A DNA stretch of 64,000 bases, taken from Spisula solida. Taxonomy: Eukaryota > Mollusca > Bivalvia > Venerida > Mactridae. How positions within the stretch are numbered: position 1 is the stretch's first letter; each line of letters starts with the position of its first letter. The stretch is from assembly GCA_947247005.1 (NCBI GenBank), contig OX365949.1:5528001-5592000 (forward strand). Reading direction: 5' to 3'. The position numbers and the translations under genes were made by a program. This document shows positions 33,101 to 45,655 of the stretch, one piece after another. Under the pieces are notes generated by a model that worked only from the letters and a program-made list of their open reading frames with translations, was not told where the DNA came from and searched no databases.

Positions 33101-36100
33101 TTGTGTGTAACTCTTAGGTACTGGCTAATAGCCGATTGTAGGGCTTCTCGTAAACCTTTCGTCTTTCAAACATATTTGATCAGAATAAAAGTCACAGGGT
33201 GCCAAGTCAGATACATAGGGAAGATAGCCCAAACGTTTAATGACCAACTTTCTTCTTCAAATAATTATATTGATTGCCTTATTTCAAATAAAACTTCAGT
33301 AATATATTGGCCCTATACGACGGTTCTAACAGCTGCGTTTGTTATTAAAGACCTTTAGTTTTTGTTTCGTAATTCCATTTTCATTTTATTAAGACTTCGT
33401 TACAAAAAGACCTTCATATTCATACATGTACATTACACTTAGTCTTTGAATCCCTTTCGTTTGGGTATACATGTCATTTGTGGCCTAATGTTCCAACCTT
33501 GCTTTGCTAATTAAGTTCTCTTAATGGATGCGATGGTTTATGCATAATACGACAACTGCTTTACACTGTCTCATCTCGGTTAATATGTTCATAACCTATT
33601 TGCACCATGTTTACTGTAAATATTACACCACAATTACGCGTAGGGCTAAACCATGATATTAATATGTCTCTCATGCGACGTACTAGTATTCCCTTTTCTG
33701 TACAGTTATATCAATAGTGTATAGTTAAAGAGTCAATATATACCAATGACATTAATGCACTCGGGTCATTGTCCTTATCGGTAAATGAACATTTCTGAGA
33801 GTTACCTAACGAAATAACGTCGGTTGGTTAAACACTAACATTGCAAGCTTTTATATCATGCAATTCTACTAGAGAGGGTAAGAAAACTATTTATATGATT
33901 GCTCCTGATACAGATACTATTTGATTATTGCATTCCGACTTCTATCCGAGGGCCGCTTTCAGCAATTCAGCCACCCTTTGACATTTTAACTTCTCCTGGT
34001 CATTGGGCTATCTAAGGAAACCTGCGTTTGAGCCTCCCTATTGAGACTATTTATCTCCTGATTTATTTGCAGCAAACGTTGAGATACTGCGCTCAGGAAT
34101 AACGAACATGTACATACACCACCCTTACAGTTACCAATTCACTTCACACCTTGGTCGAGTGGAGCATTGTGGCTTAGTCTTGCTCAGAGAAAATAAATAA
34201 GTGACACAAATATGGATTGAACTAGGAACCACTCAATCCCAAAGTGCGCGCTCCACCTTTACGTGACCGCTCCACACTTGTTCTGATCGTTTAATCTCAA
34301 AATAATGCGATATAGAGAGATATTTACAACAGCAATATCATTACAATAGTTGTGGTTACGAATATTTAACCATTGTAATCACACAAAAAAATCTTTTTAA
34401 ATTGAACATATGAGCATAATATCTATAAATAAACATGTAACTCCGTCTCGTCCTCTTCAACATACAACCTTTATTAAATACAAGTCTTTCTTCGTACACT
34501 TCACCGTTGTTTTCCAACAGTGTGTTCTTCATTCCTAGAAAAAACGTTTTGTGAGCGCGGGGCTTAGATGTTATCCTCAGTTGATATTGATGTTTCGATG
34601 AAAGTGCATGTTATTGGATGTGGAGCAGTGGTTGTATTTGTGTTAGAAGTATGTGGCGCCATACAAAATCTTCTCCTAGTCAACGGTCGTCCCGATTTAA
34701 ATATAAATTCACTGAATGTACCTTGCGAGACCCTCTCCAAAATTCATAACATTGACACCAGGGTGGGTTGTTTTTATTAATACATTGCTATACAGAAAAC
34801 GTTCAAAGTATTCTGCCCAGAAACTGATAGCCTGGTTTCAAAAAGGTTGTGATGATTATGCTCTATCAAATTCCTTTTTTGCAATGTTCATTCGTTTAAA
34901 CATGACTGTAATGCTATTAGTAAGTAAATCCATGAGAATGTTGCTTGGTTGACCTTAGTCCAAATTACTGCAAACCAAGATGATTCGCTACAAATCATGG
35001 TTTCCAGGCCAGAGGCTAGTACATTACGTAAACATAATACTAGTACTCGGATGAGCAATATAGGGCCACCATTCCTGTCTTGTTTTTGCTGAACGTCAAG
35101 CAATAAACTCAATCGTACATTTTGTATTTCATCTTTGTTATGACATAACCACAGTTGACATTATACTAAGCAATACAACACGACTTTCACGATATCGTGG
35201 AGCTATCTAATTAATCCGAACATTAATTACGATTTAATGGTGCATTCTCCTGATGTTTTAAAATTAATTAAAAATTCGAATGTCATGCAATGTTATCTAC
35301 ATTTCTTATTCAAACACCTTAATGCGAAATCGTGCAAGACGACCATACATCATCTGCTCTGAATTAAATTCTGCCTCAAGAGAAATGCAAAATTGAGATT
35401 AATATGTGATTTATTTTTATTGTGTGTTTTAAATTGCGTGCATAGTGATGTATTGTTGTAGCATACATGTGTTTTAAATGAAACTTTAATGGAAATACAC
35501 ATGTGTTAAACAATTGAGCCTGTTATTCGTCATTTCGAACTAGAAAGATCTAAGAACATTACATTTTACAAATTGGAACATATAGTGTGTCAATGTGCCA
35601 AATAACATTAATATTGTGTTCATAATAAGAATGACACACTTTGTAGGCGTGGCTTAGCCTACCATATTTGGTAACTACTATTTCTATCTAATAAATGAAT
35701 TTACTAAACGAACAACTTATAGATATTGTGGGATATGCGCAAATAAAATAATAAAAGTCGTCCAAACATTTCTGGCAGCGGATTGGACTATAACCGGTAC
35801 AAAAGGCTCTTGTTTTCAATCAAGCCTTGTGTTCCATTTGTTTAATATACATTACAATAACTTGATGTAACCAAAATGAATATTGATGACACACCAGCAG
35901 TTCAAGCACTAATACATGTCACACAGCGGTTAACACGACCATTGATCTCGTTCTAGTAAAATAGTAAATGTCCTTGCAAATTAGTATATTGCGTATCGTA
36001 TAACCTTATCGTATATCTTGGTCTTTCAGTGCTACAGTTTCATTTTCTCGTTCAGTTGTGTGTAGTGCCGTGTGATTGTTTTCGGTTTTATAATTTATAT

Positions 36101-37005
36101 TTTCTATGCTCTACTGTTTCAGTTGAGTGCTGACGTCTCTGTCTGATTTTATAGCACATGGTGATTGTTCTTCGCATTTCGAGACATCAATTCTCCAAAC
36201 ACTGGTTTTGTCAAACATTTTCTACTGTCGGCTCTCCGATTTCTAATGCAATGACACTCCTTTAGTTTGTCTTCAATTAATTATTAATTACAAATTTTGA
36301 TTGTAGACATACGCGCATTCAGTTCACCTCATGTTAAAACCAACAAATATGACAGTATTGTAGCGCAATATAACCGTTGTCAGTTATGAATTCGTTGCTT
36401 CTTGTTGCTTCTAATTTTCCTTAGGAAAATGTAGATGACCAGTGATCAGCGGTTACCTAGCAGGACTGGATCGTAAAACAAATCCGTAACAATGTAAATA
36501 GAAATAGAATGAACCTGGCTAACACATTGGTCCCTTTTACCTCCATCAAAGTGCCAACGCATGTTCACCCTGAAGTAAATATCTTACGGTTTAAAGGTGT
36601 CTTCCCATGGAATAACTTCTTTTAAAATACACTGCCCTCACAGTGCTGAAGACTACCGATCCCCGTATTACCAAAAAAAAACAATAATTTGAAATAGATG
36701 TACATGACTAGGGCTGCATCCGCAAAGTTAATTTGAAATCGCTGTAACACAGTCTACATAGCTTTATTTTAAAGCGAAAAGTGTAACATAACCATGCTTC
36801 ATTGTTAAGTTTCGTTCTTTATGCAATTTAATTACCACGTCGATGACATTAAAACGGATATGTAGTCTAATTTACATTTGTCCGTGAAACCAGATGCAGC
36901 ATCATGAAAAGTGGCAATATATCAACACGCCTTTTTAATTTAGTCTGAGAGAAATGTACAATTAATGTGTCTGTTTTCAAATATTGTTTGCGTCTTATTA
37001 ACACA
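30138..37005. repeat. Tandem unit, copy 3 (near-identical to copy 1)
   Basis: Third copy. From about 31150 to 37005 it aligns with copy 1 (about 1000-6855) at an almost constant offset of 30146-30152 bases and with only scattered substitutions. From 30138 to about 31100 the match to copy 1 is clearly weaker. Copy 3 ends at 37005, where the sequence jumps back to unit position about 3485 (see copy 3b). Short open frames here (32966-33358, 34568-34780, 34716-34952) partly match those of copy 1 simply because the DNA is nearly identical. I see no evidence that any is a gene. Confidence 0.85.
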
Positions 37006-40000
37006 ATTACGCGTAGACCTAAACCATGATATTAATATGTCTCTCATGCGACGTTCTAGTAATCATTTTTCTTGTGCGTGGCTGTTTAGGATAATAGAAT
37101 ATTTTTTACTGTACAGTTATATCAATAGTGTATAGTTAAAGGGTCAACATATACCTATGACATTATTGCACTCGGGTCATTGTCCTTATCGGTGAATGAA
37201 CATTTCTGAGAGTTACCTAACGAAATAACGTCGGTTGGTTAAACACTCACATTGCAGGCTTTAATATCATGCAATTCTACAAGAGACGGTAAGAAAACTA
37301 TTTATATGATTGCTCCTGATACAGATACTATTTGATTATTGCATTCCGACTTCTATCCGAGGGCCGCTATAAGCAATTCAGGCACCCTTTGACATTTTTA
37401 CTTCCCCTGACTATTTATCTCCTGATTTGTTTGCAGCAAACGTTGAGATACTGCGCTCAAGAATAACGAACATGTACATACACCGCCCTAACAGTTATCA
37501 ATTCACACCTTGGTCGAGTGGAGCATTGTGGCTTATTCTTGCTCAGAGAAAATTAAACAGTGACACAGACATGGATCGAACTTGGGAGCACTCAATCCCA
37601 AAGTGCGTGCTCTACCTTAACGTGACCGCTCCACACTTGTTCTGATCGTTTAATCACAAAATTGCGATATAGAGAGATATTTTCAACTGCAATTTCATAA
37701 CAAGAGATAAACATGTAACTCCGTCTCAGCCTCATCAACAATCAGCATTTATTAAATACAAGTTTTTCTTCGTACACCACAGCAGCGGTATTTCCGACAG
37801 TGTGTTCTTCATTTGTGTAAGCGCGGGGCCTGGATGTTATTTTGAGTTGATATTGATGTTTCGATGAAAGTACATGTACTTGAATTGGGTGCAGTGATTG
37901 CATTTGTATTAAAAGTATGTGGCGCCGTAGAAATTCTTCTCCTCAGAAACGGTCATTCCGATTTAAATATAATTTCAATGAATGCACTTTTGGAGACCCT
38001 CTACAAAATTCATTACATGGACACTAGGTTGGGTTGTTTTTATTTATACATTGCTATACAGAAAACGTTCGAAGTATTCTGCACAGAAACTGCCTGGTTT
38101 CAAAACAGTCGGGATGATTGTCCTCTATCAAATTTCTTTTTTCAATGTGGATTCGTTAAAACATTACTGTTATGCTATATGTAAGTAACTCCATGGGAAT
38201 GTTGCTCGGTTGAAAATTCGTTACAAATCGTGGTTTCCAGGACAGAGGCTTCTTCATTACGTAGACATATTACTCGGATGAGCAATATAGGGCCACCATT
38301 GTTGTCCTGTTTTTGCTGAACGTCAAGCAATAAACACAATCGTACATTTTGCATTTCATCTTTGGTATGACATTACCACTGTTGACATTATACTAAACAT
38401 TAGAACACGACTTTCGCGATATCTTGGAGCTATCTAATTAATCCGAGCATTTATTACGATTTAATGGTGCATTCTCCTGATGTTTTAAAATAAACAGCCA
38501 TGCAGCCATTTATTTTTAAAATTCGAATTGTCATGCAATATAATCTACATTTCTTATTCGAACACATTAATGCACAATCGTGCAAGACGACCATACATCA
38601 TCTGCTCTGAATTAAATTCGGCCTCAAGAGAAATGCAAAATTGAGATATTATGCGTGCATAGTGATGAATTGTTGTAGCATACATGTATTTTAAATGAAG
38701 CCTTAATGGAAATACACATGTGTTAATCAATTAAGCCTGGTATTCGTCATTTCGAACTAGAAATATCTAAGAACATTTAACAAATCGATACACATAGTGT
38801 ATCAATGTGCCAAATAAATGACACACTTTGTAGGCGTGGCTTAGCCTACTAAATTTGGTAACCACTATTTCTATCAAATATTGTAAAGTTGGATCTTTAC
38901 TCTAGCATGTCACATAATATTACTATGATTGCATAATGATTTTACCTTTTAAACTCCTACATAGTTGAAGTTTAAGAGACGTGTCTATTTTTAAGCCATT
39001 AAGTCAAGCTTTAGCTAGTCTACATGTATAATAAGAGATAAGAACATACATTTAAACTACCTGTGTACAAATGTGTATTACTTATATTGTTTTATCAACA
39101 TGCATTTAAACCCCTTTTGTGTATTTATGCTTATGTGTGCTTTATATTTATGTGCTCTTATTATATTGTTTTAAACCATTATTCAAATTATTAGGCATTC
39201 TAGATACTTTTAGTTAGAGTTAAGTTTCACATCATCATGCTTTCGTACTCTTGTACTTATCAGTCATGTAGTGCATGATCAGTCTATTTTTAGATATGAC
39301 TTGACCCTGTTACATTATAGTGTCTGCAGACTTATGTAAACAAAGGAATCCTTATTGCCTAGATGATTATGTTAGGTATCTTTTGATTGGTTAAATTATT
39401 ATATGTGACTTATCAGAATTAGTCTTATTTAATGAAGAGACTGTTATGTTAGATACTTTTTGAATAGCTAAATCATTGTAAGGTATCAAATCAGAATTAG
39501 TTTTATCTAATTAAGAGACTGGTGGTGCCATCTAGTGGCCATCTAGTGGTAATGTCCATAAAAGTGGAAACACTGGCGTTTTTCCTCATTCGTTTGCTTA
39601 TTTTTGAAATGTGAGGATCTAAAATCCTCTCTCCAAGATAATAATAACTAATCATTAATTAATTTATTTAGGCACTTTAGGTATTTATCCTAGCTTTAAG
39701 TAAATTGTTGACATTTTTTAAGTAATATTTTCGTATTTAATTAGGTTATTTTTACTTAGTAAATTATTCAGATAATTATAAACCCTCACATTTGATTGTA
39801 TTTTTGGTAAATAATTAATATTTTGGAGTAGCCATATTTGAGTACTAAGGCTAGCTACTTTTAAATACTTGTTAAGTGCATAATCATTAAATAGAAAATT
39901 AGGGCTTGATTTTCGACAAATGGACGCATTTGTTTATTTAGCAGTTCGAATATTGTATTTAATCTGTTTAATTTTATCATAACTTAGGGTTATCTTGTAA

Positions 40001-40459
40001 TACATTTTTGATCACAACTTTAGTGTATTTTTGCAAGCATTGTTTAACTTTAACATCATATTTAAGTCATGACTGGTTTTGTATTAGTAGTTCTATTTGA
40101 TTTTATATTGTTACATTTGTACTTTTAGATCATGACATATTGCTTATTCTCAATTGCATTTTATATTCTTGCATATTTAGTTTAGTTCATTGAAAAGTAG
40201 TTTGGTTTATACATCTAAATCATATTGGTTGTATTTTCTCTGTTTTATTAAACAGAGTGTTTTCATCATTTATTTATTTATTTTACCATATTTATATAGC
40301 ACTTTTATCATGTAATTACACGTTCAAAAGTGCTTTACAATCACATTTAAGACATGGTTAAAACAATTTTACATAGATATATGCATGCAAACATAACAAC
40401 AAATATATCTATATATATCAAAGTTTAAGGCTAAATTCCTCCCTCAAATACCCCCTAAA

Positions 40460-40650
40460 ATGGGTGTTTCAAGAGCAGCGTCACATACCACTGCCACGAG
40501 AAACTAACTCCAAAGGAATAGTGATACTTCCTTTAAGGAGGCAGGAGACCCCCGATTTATTTACTACTGTTCTAGTGTTTCAAGAACAGCGTCACATACC
40601 ACTGCTACAATAACCGTCTCCAAAGGTATAAATGTACTACCTTTTAGGAG
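40460..40650 (-). repeat. Tandem duplication in LINE 3' UTR
   Basis: GTGTTTCAAGA.CAGCGTCACATACCACTGC.AC appears at about 40465 and 40577, followed each time by CTCCAAAGG.ATA and CCTTTTAGGAG-like text. It is a two-copy repeat of about 112 bases. Confidence 0.75.
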
Positions 40651-40679
40651 ACCCTTAAAAAGTCAAACTAATCATCAGC

Positions 40680-42179
40680 CAGAATATGCTTTGGTAAAAC
40701 AGTGCGTTTTTAGCGCTTTCTTGAATGATGGTAGTGTTTTACTATCTCTGAGTGCTGTTGGCAGTGCATTCTAGAGCTTCGGTGCTGCAGCCATGAAACA
40801 TCGATCACCGTATGATACAGTCCTCATCCTCGGCACAACTAGAAGAATAGAGTCATTTGTGACCTAAGCTGTCTTTGTGGAGTATATATTTCCAACATAC
40901 TTCTGATGTAGCCAGGGGACTTTCCATGTAGTGCTTTGTAAACATGAGTCAATACCTTGTACTCCACTCTGTATTGTACAGGTAACCAGTGAAGATCCTT
41001 CAGCACAGGAGTGATGTGGTTGTATTGCGGTATCCGTGCGATGAGGCGGGCAGCTGTATTTTGAATATTTTGTAGTTTGTAGAAAATGGTTTTTGGGGAG
41101 CCGCACAGTAATGAGTTGCAATAATCCAGTCTTGATGTTACTAAAGAATTTATGAGGGATTTTGTTGCATCAACTGTCAAATATTGTCTGATTTGACCTA
41201 TTTGTCGGATCTGCATGAAACAAGACCTAGAGACAGAGTTTACATGTTTATCCATATTCAGGTGTGAATCCAACATGGCACCAAGGTTTCTCACCACTGA
41301 TGATGGGCTGATCACAGCATCACCAACTTTCACTGTGATATTCTCGGCAGCATTGGTATTCCGTTTCGGAACAAACAGGATTACCTCTGTTTTGTCTGCA
41401 TTAAGTTTCAACAAATTGTTCTTCATCCAGAGCAATATATCCTTCAGACATGCTTCAATTCGTTGCAGTGTCTCATCGCGTGAAACGCAATCCTTCGGTT
41501 GGAATGCCATATACAACTGGGAGTCATCAGCGTAGAAATGATGTTGCAGTTGATGCTTTCTGCAGATTGCACCCACTGGTTTTGTATACATGATGTAGTT
41601 TTTGGGACCAAGCTCAGAGCCCTGAGGTACACTATAATTCATCAGTACTGGTTCCGAAAGTTCACCATCAATACAAACAGTCTGGTAACGGTCACACAGA
41701 TAGGATTTTATCCACTCCAATGGTTTGCCTACTATACCAAAATGATTTTCAAGTCGGCGTAGGAGGGTGGTGTGATCAATGGTATCAAATGCTGCTGATA
41801 AATCAAGCATGACGAGAACAGTAGCTTTATTCAGGTCTAGAGAACAAAGGATGTCATTTTGAACACGAAGTAAAGCAGTTTCAGTAGAATGGAATTTTCT
41901 ATATGCTGACTGGCGTTCTTCATGGAGATTGTACAGTGTTAAGTGCTCATCTAGTTGAGCATCGACTACCTTCTCAAGAACTTTGGAAATGAAAGGTAAG
42001 TTTGACACCGGTCTGTAATTTTTCATTACATTTTGATAAAGGCCTGGCTTCTTTATCAGTGGTCTTATTCTGGAGCTTTTAAAAGCCGTGGGTACATAAG
42101 CATTTTCAAGTGATGCATTGAATAGTCGTTTTAATATTGGCAGTAGTTCATTTAAACAATCCTTCAAAAAATAAACCAT
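40680..42179 (-). pseudogene. LINE reverse transcriptase
   Basis: The RT of the LINE, 446 codons in the main frame (40839-42179). Motifs in order: NYRPVSNLPFISKVLEKV, QSAYRKFHSTETALL, the palm aspartate in VMLDLSAAFD (D126), SVPQGSELGP and the catalytic FYADD (Asp 218-219), then the thumb/C-terminal region to TPQRQLRS. The main frame ends early at 40839. In another frame the family C-terminus continues to about 40680 (VPRMRT, YGDR, AAPKL, SFKKALKTH), with an amber codon where the family has Trp (AAPKL*NALP). One frameshift and one nonsense mutation therefore inactivate it. Confidence 0.88.
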
Positions 42180-43240
42180 GTTGGGATTGGGTCAAGCTCA
42201 TATGATTTACTAGGTGATCTATTTATCAGTTTCCGGATTTCTTCTTCTGAAGTCGGAGAAAACTCAGATAGTTGCTCTTCTCGAAAAGGTGTGTCGAATT
42301 CAGCAGTGTCACCATGTTGGGTTGACTGAGTAGTGGAGGCAATTTCAGTTCGTATTCCTTCAATTTTGTTGATGAAGAAGTCACTGAAGTCCTGTGCAAG
42401 CAACTTGGCCGATTTATTAGATGGTAACATCACTTCCTTAGCATCGCCCATCAGATGTTTAGTTATCTTAAACAACTCTTTCTGATCGCGACCACATGCC
42501 TCTACCTTACCTGCATAAAAGGTTACTTTAGACTGTTTTAGCAATTTGTTGACTGCCGAACATTGAATTCTATATATTTTATGATCTATCGTTAATTTAG
42601 TGGTTCGCCATTTACGCCTCAGATGTTTGGCGTCATGTAGATCTTCAGTGTACCAAGGACAAGAAGGTCTTAAAACAATGGTTTTAGATTTGAGGGGAGC
42701 ATGTTTGTCAATGAGTGATGACAGTCCATGGGTAAACACCTCAACAAGTTCATCAACATCGGAAATGTGCAGCCCGCTTTTCAAAACATCTGATGATAGA
42801 ATGTCTTTTTTGAATTCATTGACATCAATCGATTTTAGCTTTCTAAAATTCACAGTTTTTCTCACAGGAGCAGGTTTAGCAGCGCATGCTTTAAATACTA
42901 CTGCAAAATGGTCACGTGACGTCTTTCCACTGTTATCAGGGAGTCCAGGGTCCGATATTTTAACTTGTGAAACAGTAGTGTCAGTGTCTCTGGTGATAAC
43001 CACATCTAATGTGTGTCCAGCCACATGAGTTGCCCCAGTTACATGCTGCTGCATGCCGCAAGATTCAAGTACACTGGTGAACTTGGCAGACTCTGGGTTT
43101 GAAATGGTGTCAAGGTGGATGTTTACATCCCCAACAATAATGATGTTACTTTCTGTAGTTACAAGTTTGGCCAGAAATGATGGCCACTCATTTTCCAGGA
43201 AAGTACACGTCTTAAGACCGTTTTTACGATGACGTGTCAG
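42164..43240 (-). pseudogene. LINE endonuclease, C-terminal part, and linker
   Basis: The end of an apurinic/apyrimidinic-type endonuclease domain followed by the linker to RT. Visible motifs are IIIVGDVNIHLD (GD.N catalytic box), HTLDVVITRD, and the terminal histidine box as SRDHFAV where the family has SDH. The enzyme nicks target DNA to prime reverse transcription. The frame runs about 37 codons further, to 43351, but that part is host LTR sequence. The 5' part of the domain and any ORF1 are missing. The frame stops at 42164 just after the DPIPTWF motif that normally leads into RT, and the RT frame picks up from the overlap. A run of T residues there is the likely site of a one-base indel. 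Confidence 0.85.
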
Positions 43241-43967
43241 TAAATCTGACGGTACTTTGAATTTCTCATACAGAACTATTATTTGCATTACAAACAGGCT
43301 CCTACTAAGCCAACTATAAAACATTACGTCACCGCAACAAAGGCGACACAAGAGCTACTTCCACAACAATGGTGTCAGAAGTGGAATAGTTTTAAACTTA
43401 GTAGGATGCAATTTTTATTAAGTTTTTGTCTTTTGATATCAGTAAGATTTAAGTACTTATTTTAAGCTTTTGCTTGATAGGATTTTTGTTAGGATAAGTT
43501 TAATACTTTTGATCTGGTAGAGTTACTTAAGAGCCTATTAGGGATAGGTTATAAACTTGATTTAGTTGATTTGTATTGAGTAGAAATTGAAGATACTCGA
43601 TCTAGTAAAGTTACTGAAGAATTTTGCTAGTGATAGTTGTTAAATTGTTAGAAATCATGTTTTATCAAGTAAATTTTTGTTTCCAATTTTTTTTAGTTAA
43701 ATATCAGGTATTAGAAAGTGTAAACTGCTTAGATATAGTCTGTTCTTGCCCTTTCTTCTCTATCGCTCGTTTGTGCTGAAATATATGGTTATTTTTAACT
43801 TAAAAGTTTAGCTTCAGTCACTTTTAATATAAAATAGAACTGGGAAATCCGAGACATCGTACAAGTTTGTACGGATATACTGAGATGGGCAGTCCGTGCT
43901 ACAGCTTGATGTCAATGAAGATGGACATGTTCTGTTGATAAGTAAACTGTACTTACACTTTAGTATA

Positions 43968-44115
43968 GGGGTGGTATTCAATATTGATCTTACTTGACTT
44001 AAGGATAAGGACAGCCAATCAGATCACACCATATTAAACTCTTGGTCAGTAACATGCAATATGATTGGCTATCCTTATTCTCCAATTAAATAAGACCAAT
44101 ATTGAATACCAACCC
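43968..44115. mobile_element. MITE, about 148 bp
   Basis: Terminal inverted repeats GGTGGTATTCAATATTGATC and rc GGTTGGTATTCAATATTGGTC, with further pairing inside (AGCCAATCA / TGATTGGCT). Copy 2 (about 14192) shows the empty site. The target duplication is unclear. The TGGTATTCA end resembles the 11.7-kb Harbinger-like element, suggesting a related family. Confidence 0.75.
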
Positions 44116-44467
44116 TGGCCTATTTAAATTCATTCCAATACTTAAAAAGTTTTGTTAAGTTTTGTTCTTTATGCAATTTAATTACCAACGTGGGTGACAT
44201 TAAAACGGATATGTAGTCTAATGTACATTCATCCGTAAAACCAGATGCAGCATCATGAAAAGTGGCAATATATCAACACGCCTTTTTAATTTAGTCTGAG
44301 AGAAATGTAAAATTGATGTGTCTGTTTTCAAATATTGTTTGTGTCTTATTAACACATGTCGTTTTATATTTCATGTAAGGGTCAGCTAAGGCTTTAATGA
44401 AACAAGAACTGTAATGTTTGGCAAAAGCGAGGACCACAAATCAACTTACTCAGAACACAATATACAC

Positions 44468-44636
44468 TTATTTCATGTCTGTTTGGTTAACAGTCAAAAC
44501 TATTGTCCCGAGGTATCGGGGAAGACTTTTGAACTGTTGCACGAGGCAGATAGGCCTCGTGCAACAGTTCAAAATGTCTTCCCCGATACCAAGGGACAAT
44601 AGTTTTGACTGTTAACCCAAAACAGACATGAAATAA
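44468..44636. repeat. Near-perfect palindrome, about 80-bp arms
   Basis: The left arm runs from TTATTTCATGTCTGTTT to CTGTTGCACGAGGC and the right arm is its reverse complement (GCCTCGTGCAACAG to AAACAGACATGAAATAA) with a few mismatches and a loop of about six bases (AGATAG). It is part of a roughly 600-base insertion absent from copies 1 and 2. Related words (AACAGTCAAAACT, TGAACTGTT) recur at 44925-45035. Confidence 0.85.
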
Positions 44637-45061
44637 CTGTTTTATTACCTAATACTCTATATAACTACAGTAAAGTTCTACTTATACAACAAACAAAAAG
44701 GATATTTCTAAGACATTTTGTCATACTAATAGCTGATATTTTTTGTTATAAATTCAAGACTGTCATTATCCCAATGATTTTATTATCAAACAAATAAAAT
44801 CGGCATGTAATAAAGCAAAAAGGGACAAAACATTGTTCAAGAGTTACATGTATATAAAAAATACGCTATATATCTAGCAGGGTGTTTTTGCAGGAATTTA
44901 TATTGCGCATCGTATTGCGCAGGTAACAGTTCATCCAGGGGTGTAACAGTCAAAACTGTTGCCCTCCTGGCAATGAACTGTTTCATACCTGAATCTAAAA
45001 ATAAACATTAAGACATGAAACAGTCAAAAATAACGAATTACTCGTTATATAGAGTGCAAGG

Positions 45062-45655
45062 TAATAATAAAGGTTATTGGCGAAATATATACATATACAT
45101 ATATATAAAATATGTACTAAAATATATGTACTAACACTGAAAGCAAGATTTGTATCATAGTTTCAGAGGTAAAGTGCGTAAAACTTACACAACTGCATTT
45201 AAAGAGTAATAACTGTTATACTGCACTGGCTAAGGCTTGTTTACCACGGCCTCAGTTAAACTATTATACGAAACACATACTATGCCCTCGACTAAATATG
45301 ATACCCTCGCGTTTAAGTTCTGTTTATATAACAAATTTGTTTGAATTACGATGTTCTGTTTGAGTGCTAGGTAATAATAAAGGTTATTGGCGAAATATAT
45401 ACTAAAATATATATACTAACACTGAAAGCAAGATTTGTATCATAGTTTCAGAGGTAAAGTGCGTAAAACTTACACAACTGCATTTAAAGAGTAATAACTG
45501 TTATACTGCACTGGCTAAGGCTTGTTTACCACGGCCTCAGTTAAACTATTATACGAAACACATACTATGCCCTCGACTAAATATGATACCCTCGCGTTTA
45601 AGTTCTGTTTATATAACAAATTTGTTTGAATTACGATGTTTTGGCAAATGCGATC
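45062..45655. repeat. Local tandem duplication, about 300 bp
   Basis: GTAATAATAAAGGTTATTGG begins units at 45062 and 45371. The first has an extra AT-rich stretch (ATATACATATATATAAAATA). The two are otherwise nearly identical, so the duplication is recent. Confidence 0.85.

Larger units (their letters stand above)
40269..43240 (-). mobile_element. CR1/L2/Jockey-group LINE, 5'-truncated
   Basis: A non-LTR retrotransposon on the minus strand, truncated inside its endonuclease gene at 43240. Its 3' end has GCACTTTTGAACGTG, then GTGCTATATAAATATGG and a TAAA-repeat tail (40269-40284), the typical end of CR1/L2-type elements. Exact boundaries come from the empty site in copy 2. I see no clear target duplication. 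Frameshifts and a stop codon show it is dead. Confidence 0.88.
38879..43368 (+). mobile_element. LTR in copy 3b, interrupted by a LINE
   Basis: Same LTR and position as 12174-13675 in copy 2. It starts TATTGTAAAG (first G mutated), ends CCACAACA, and is followed by TGGTGTCAGAAGTGGA (43370). A LINE lies inside at 40269-43240; copy 2 shows the uninterrupted sequence TCATCATAAATCTGACGG. The internal leader continues to about 44140, where roughly 770 bases seen in copy 2 are deleted. The CTCF-like pair is at 39527-39549. Confidence 0.75.

Noticed and set aside
41215..41762. Plus-strand frames opposite the LINE RT (also 42600-43028)
   Set aside because: They are antisense shadows of the minus-strand RT and endonuclease genes.
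44880..45040. CRISPR-like spaced repeats AACAGTC/TGAACTGTT
   Set aside because: The DNA is eukaryotic, the words are short inverted repeats of the palindrome family, and there is no regular spacer pattern.
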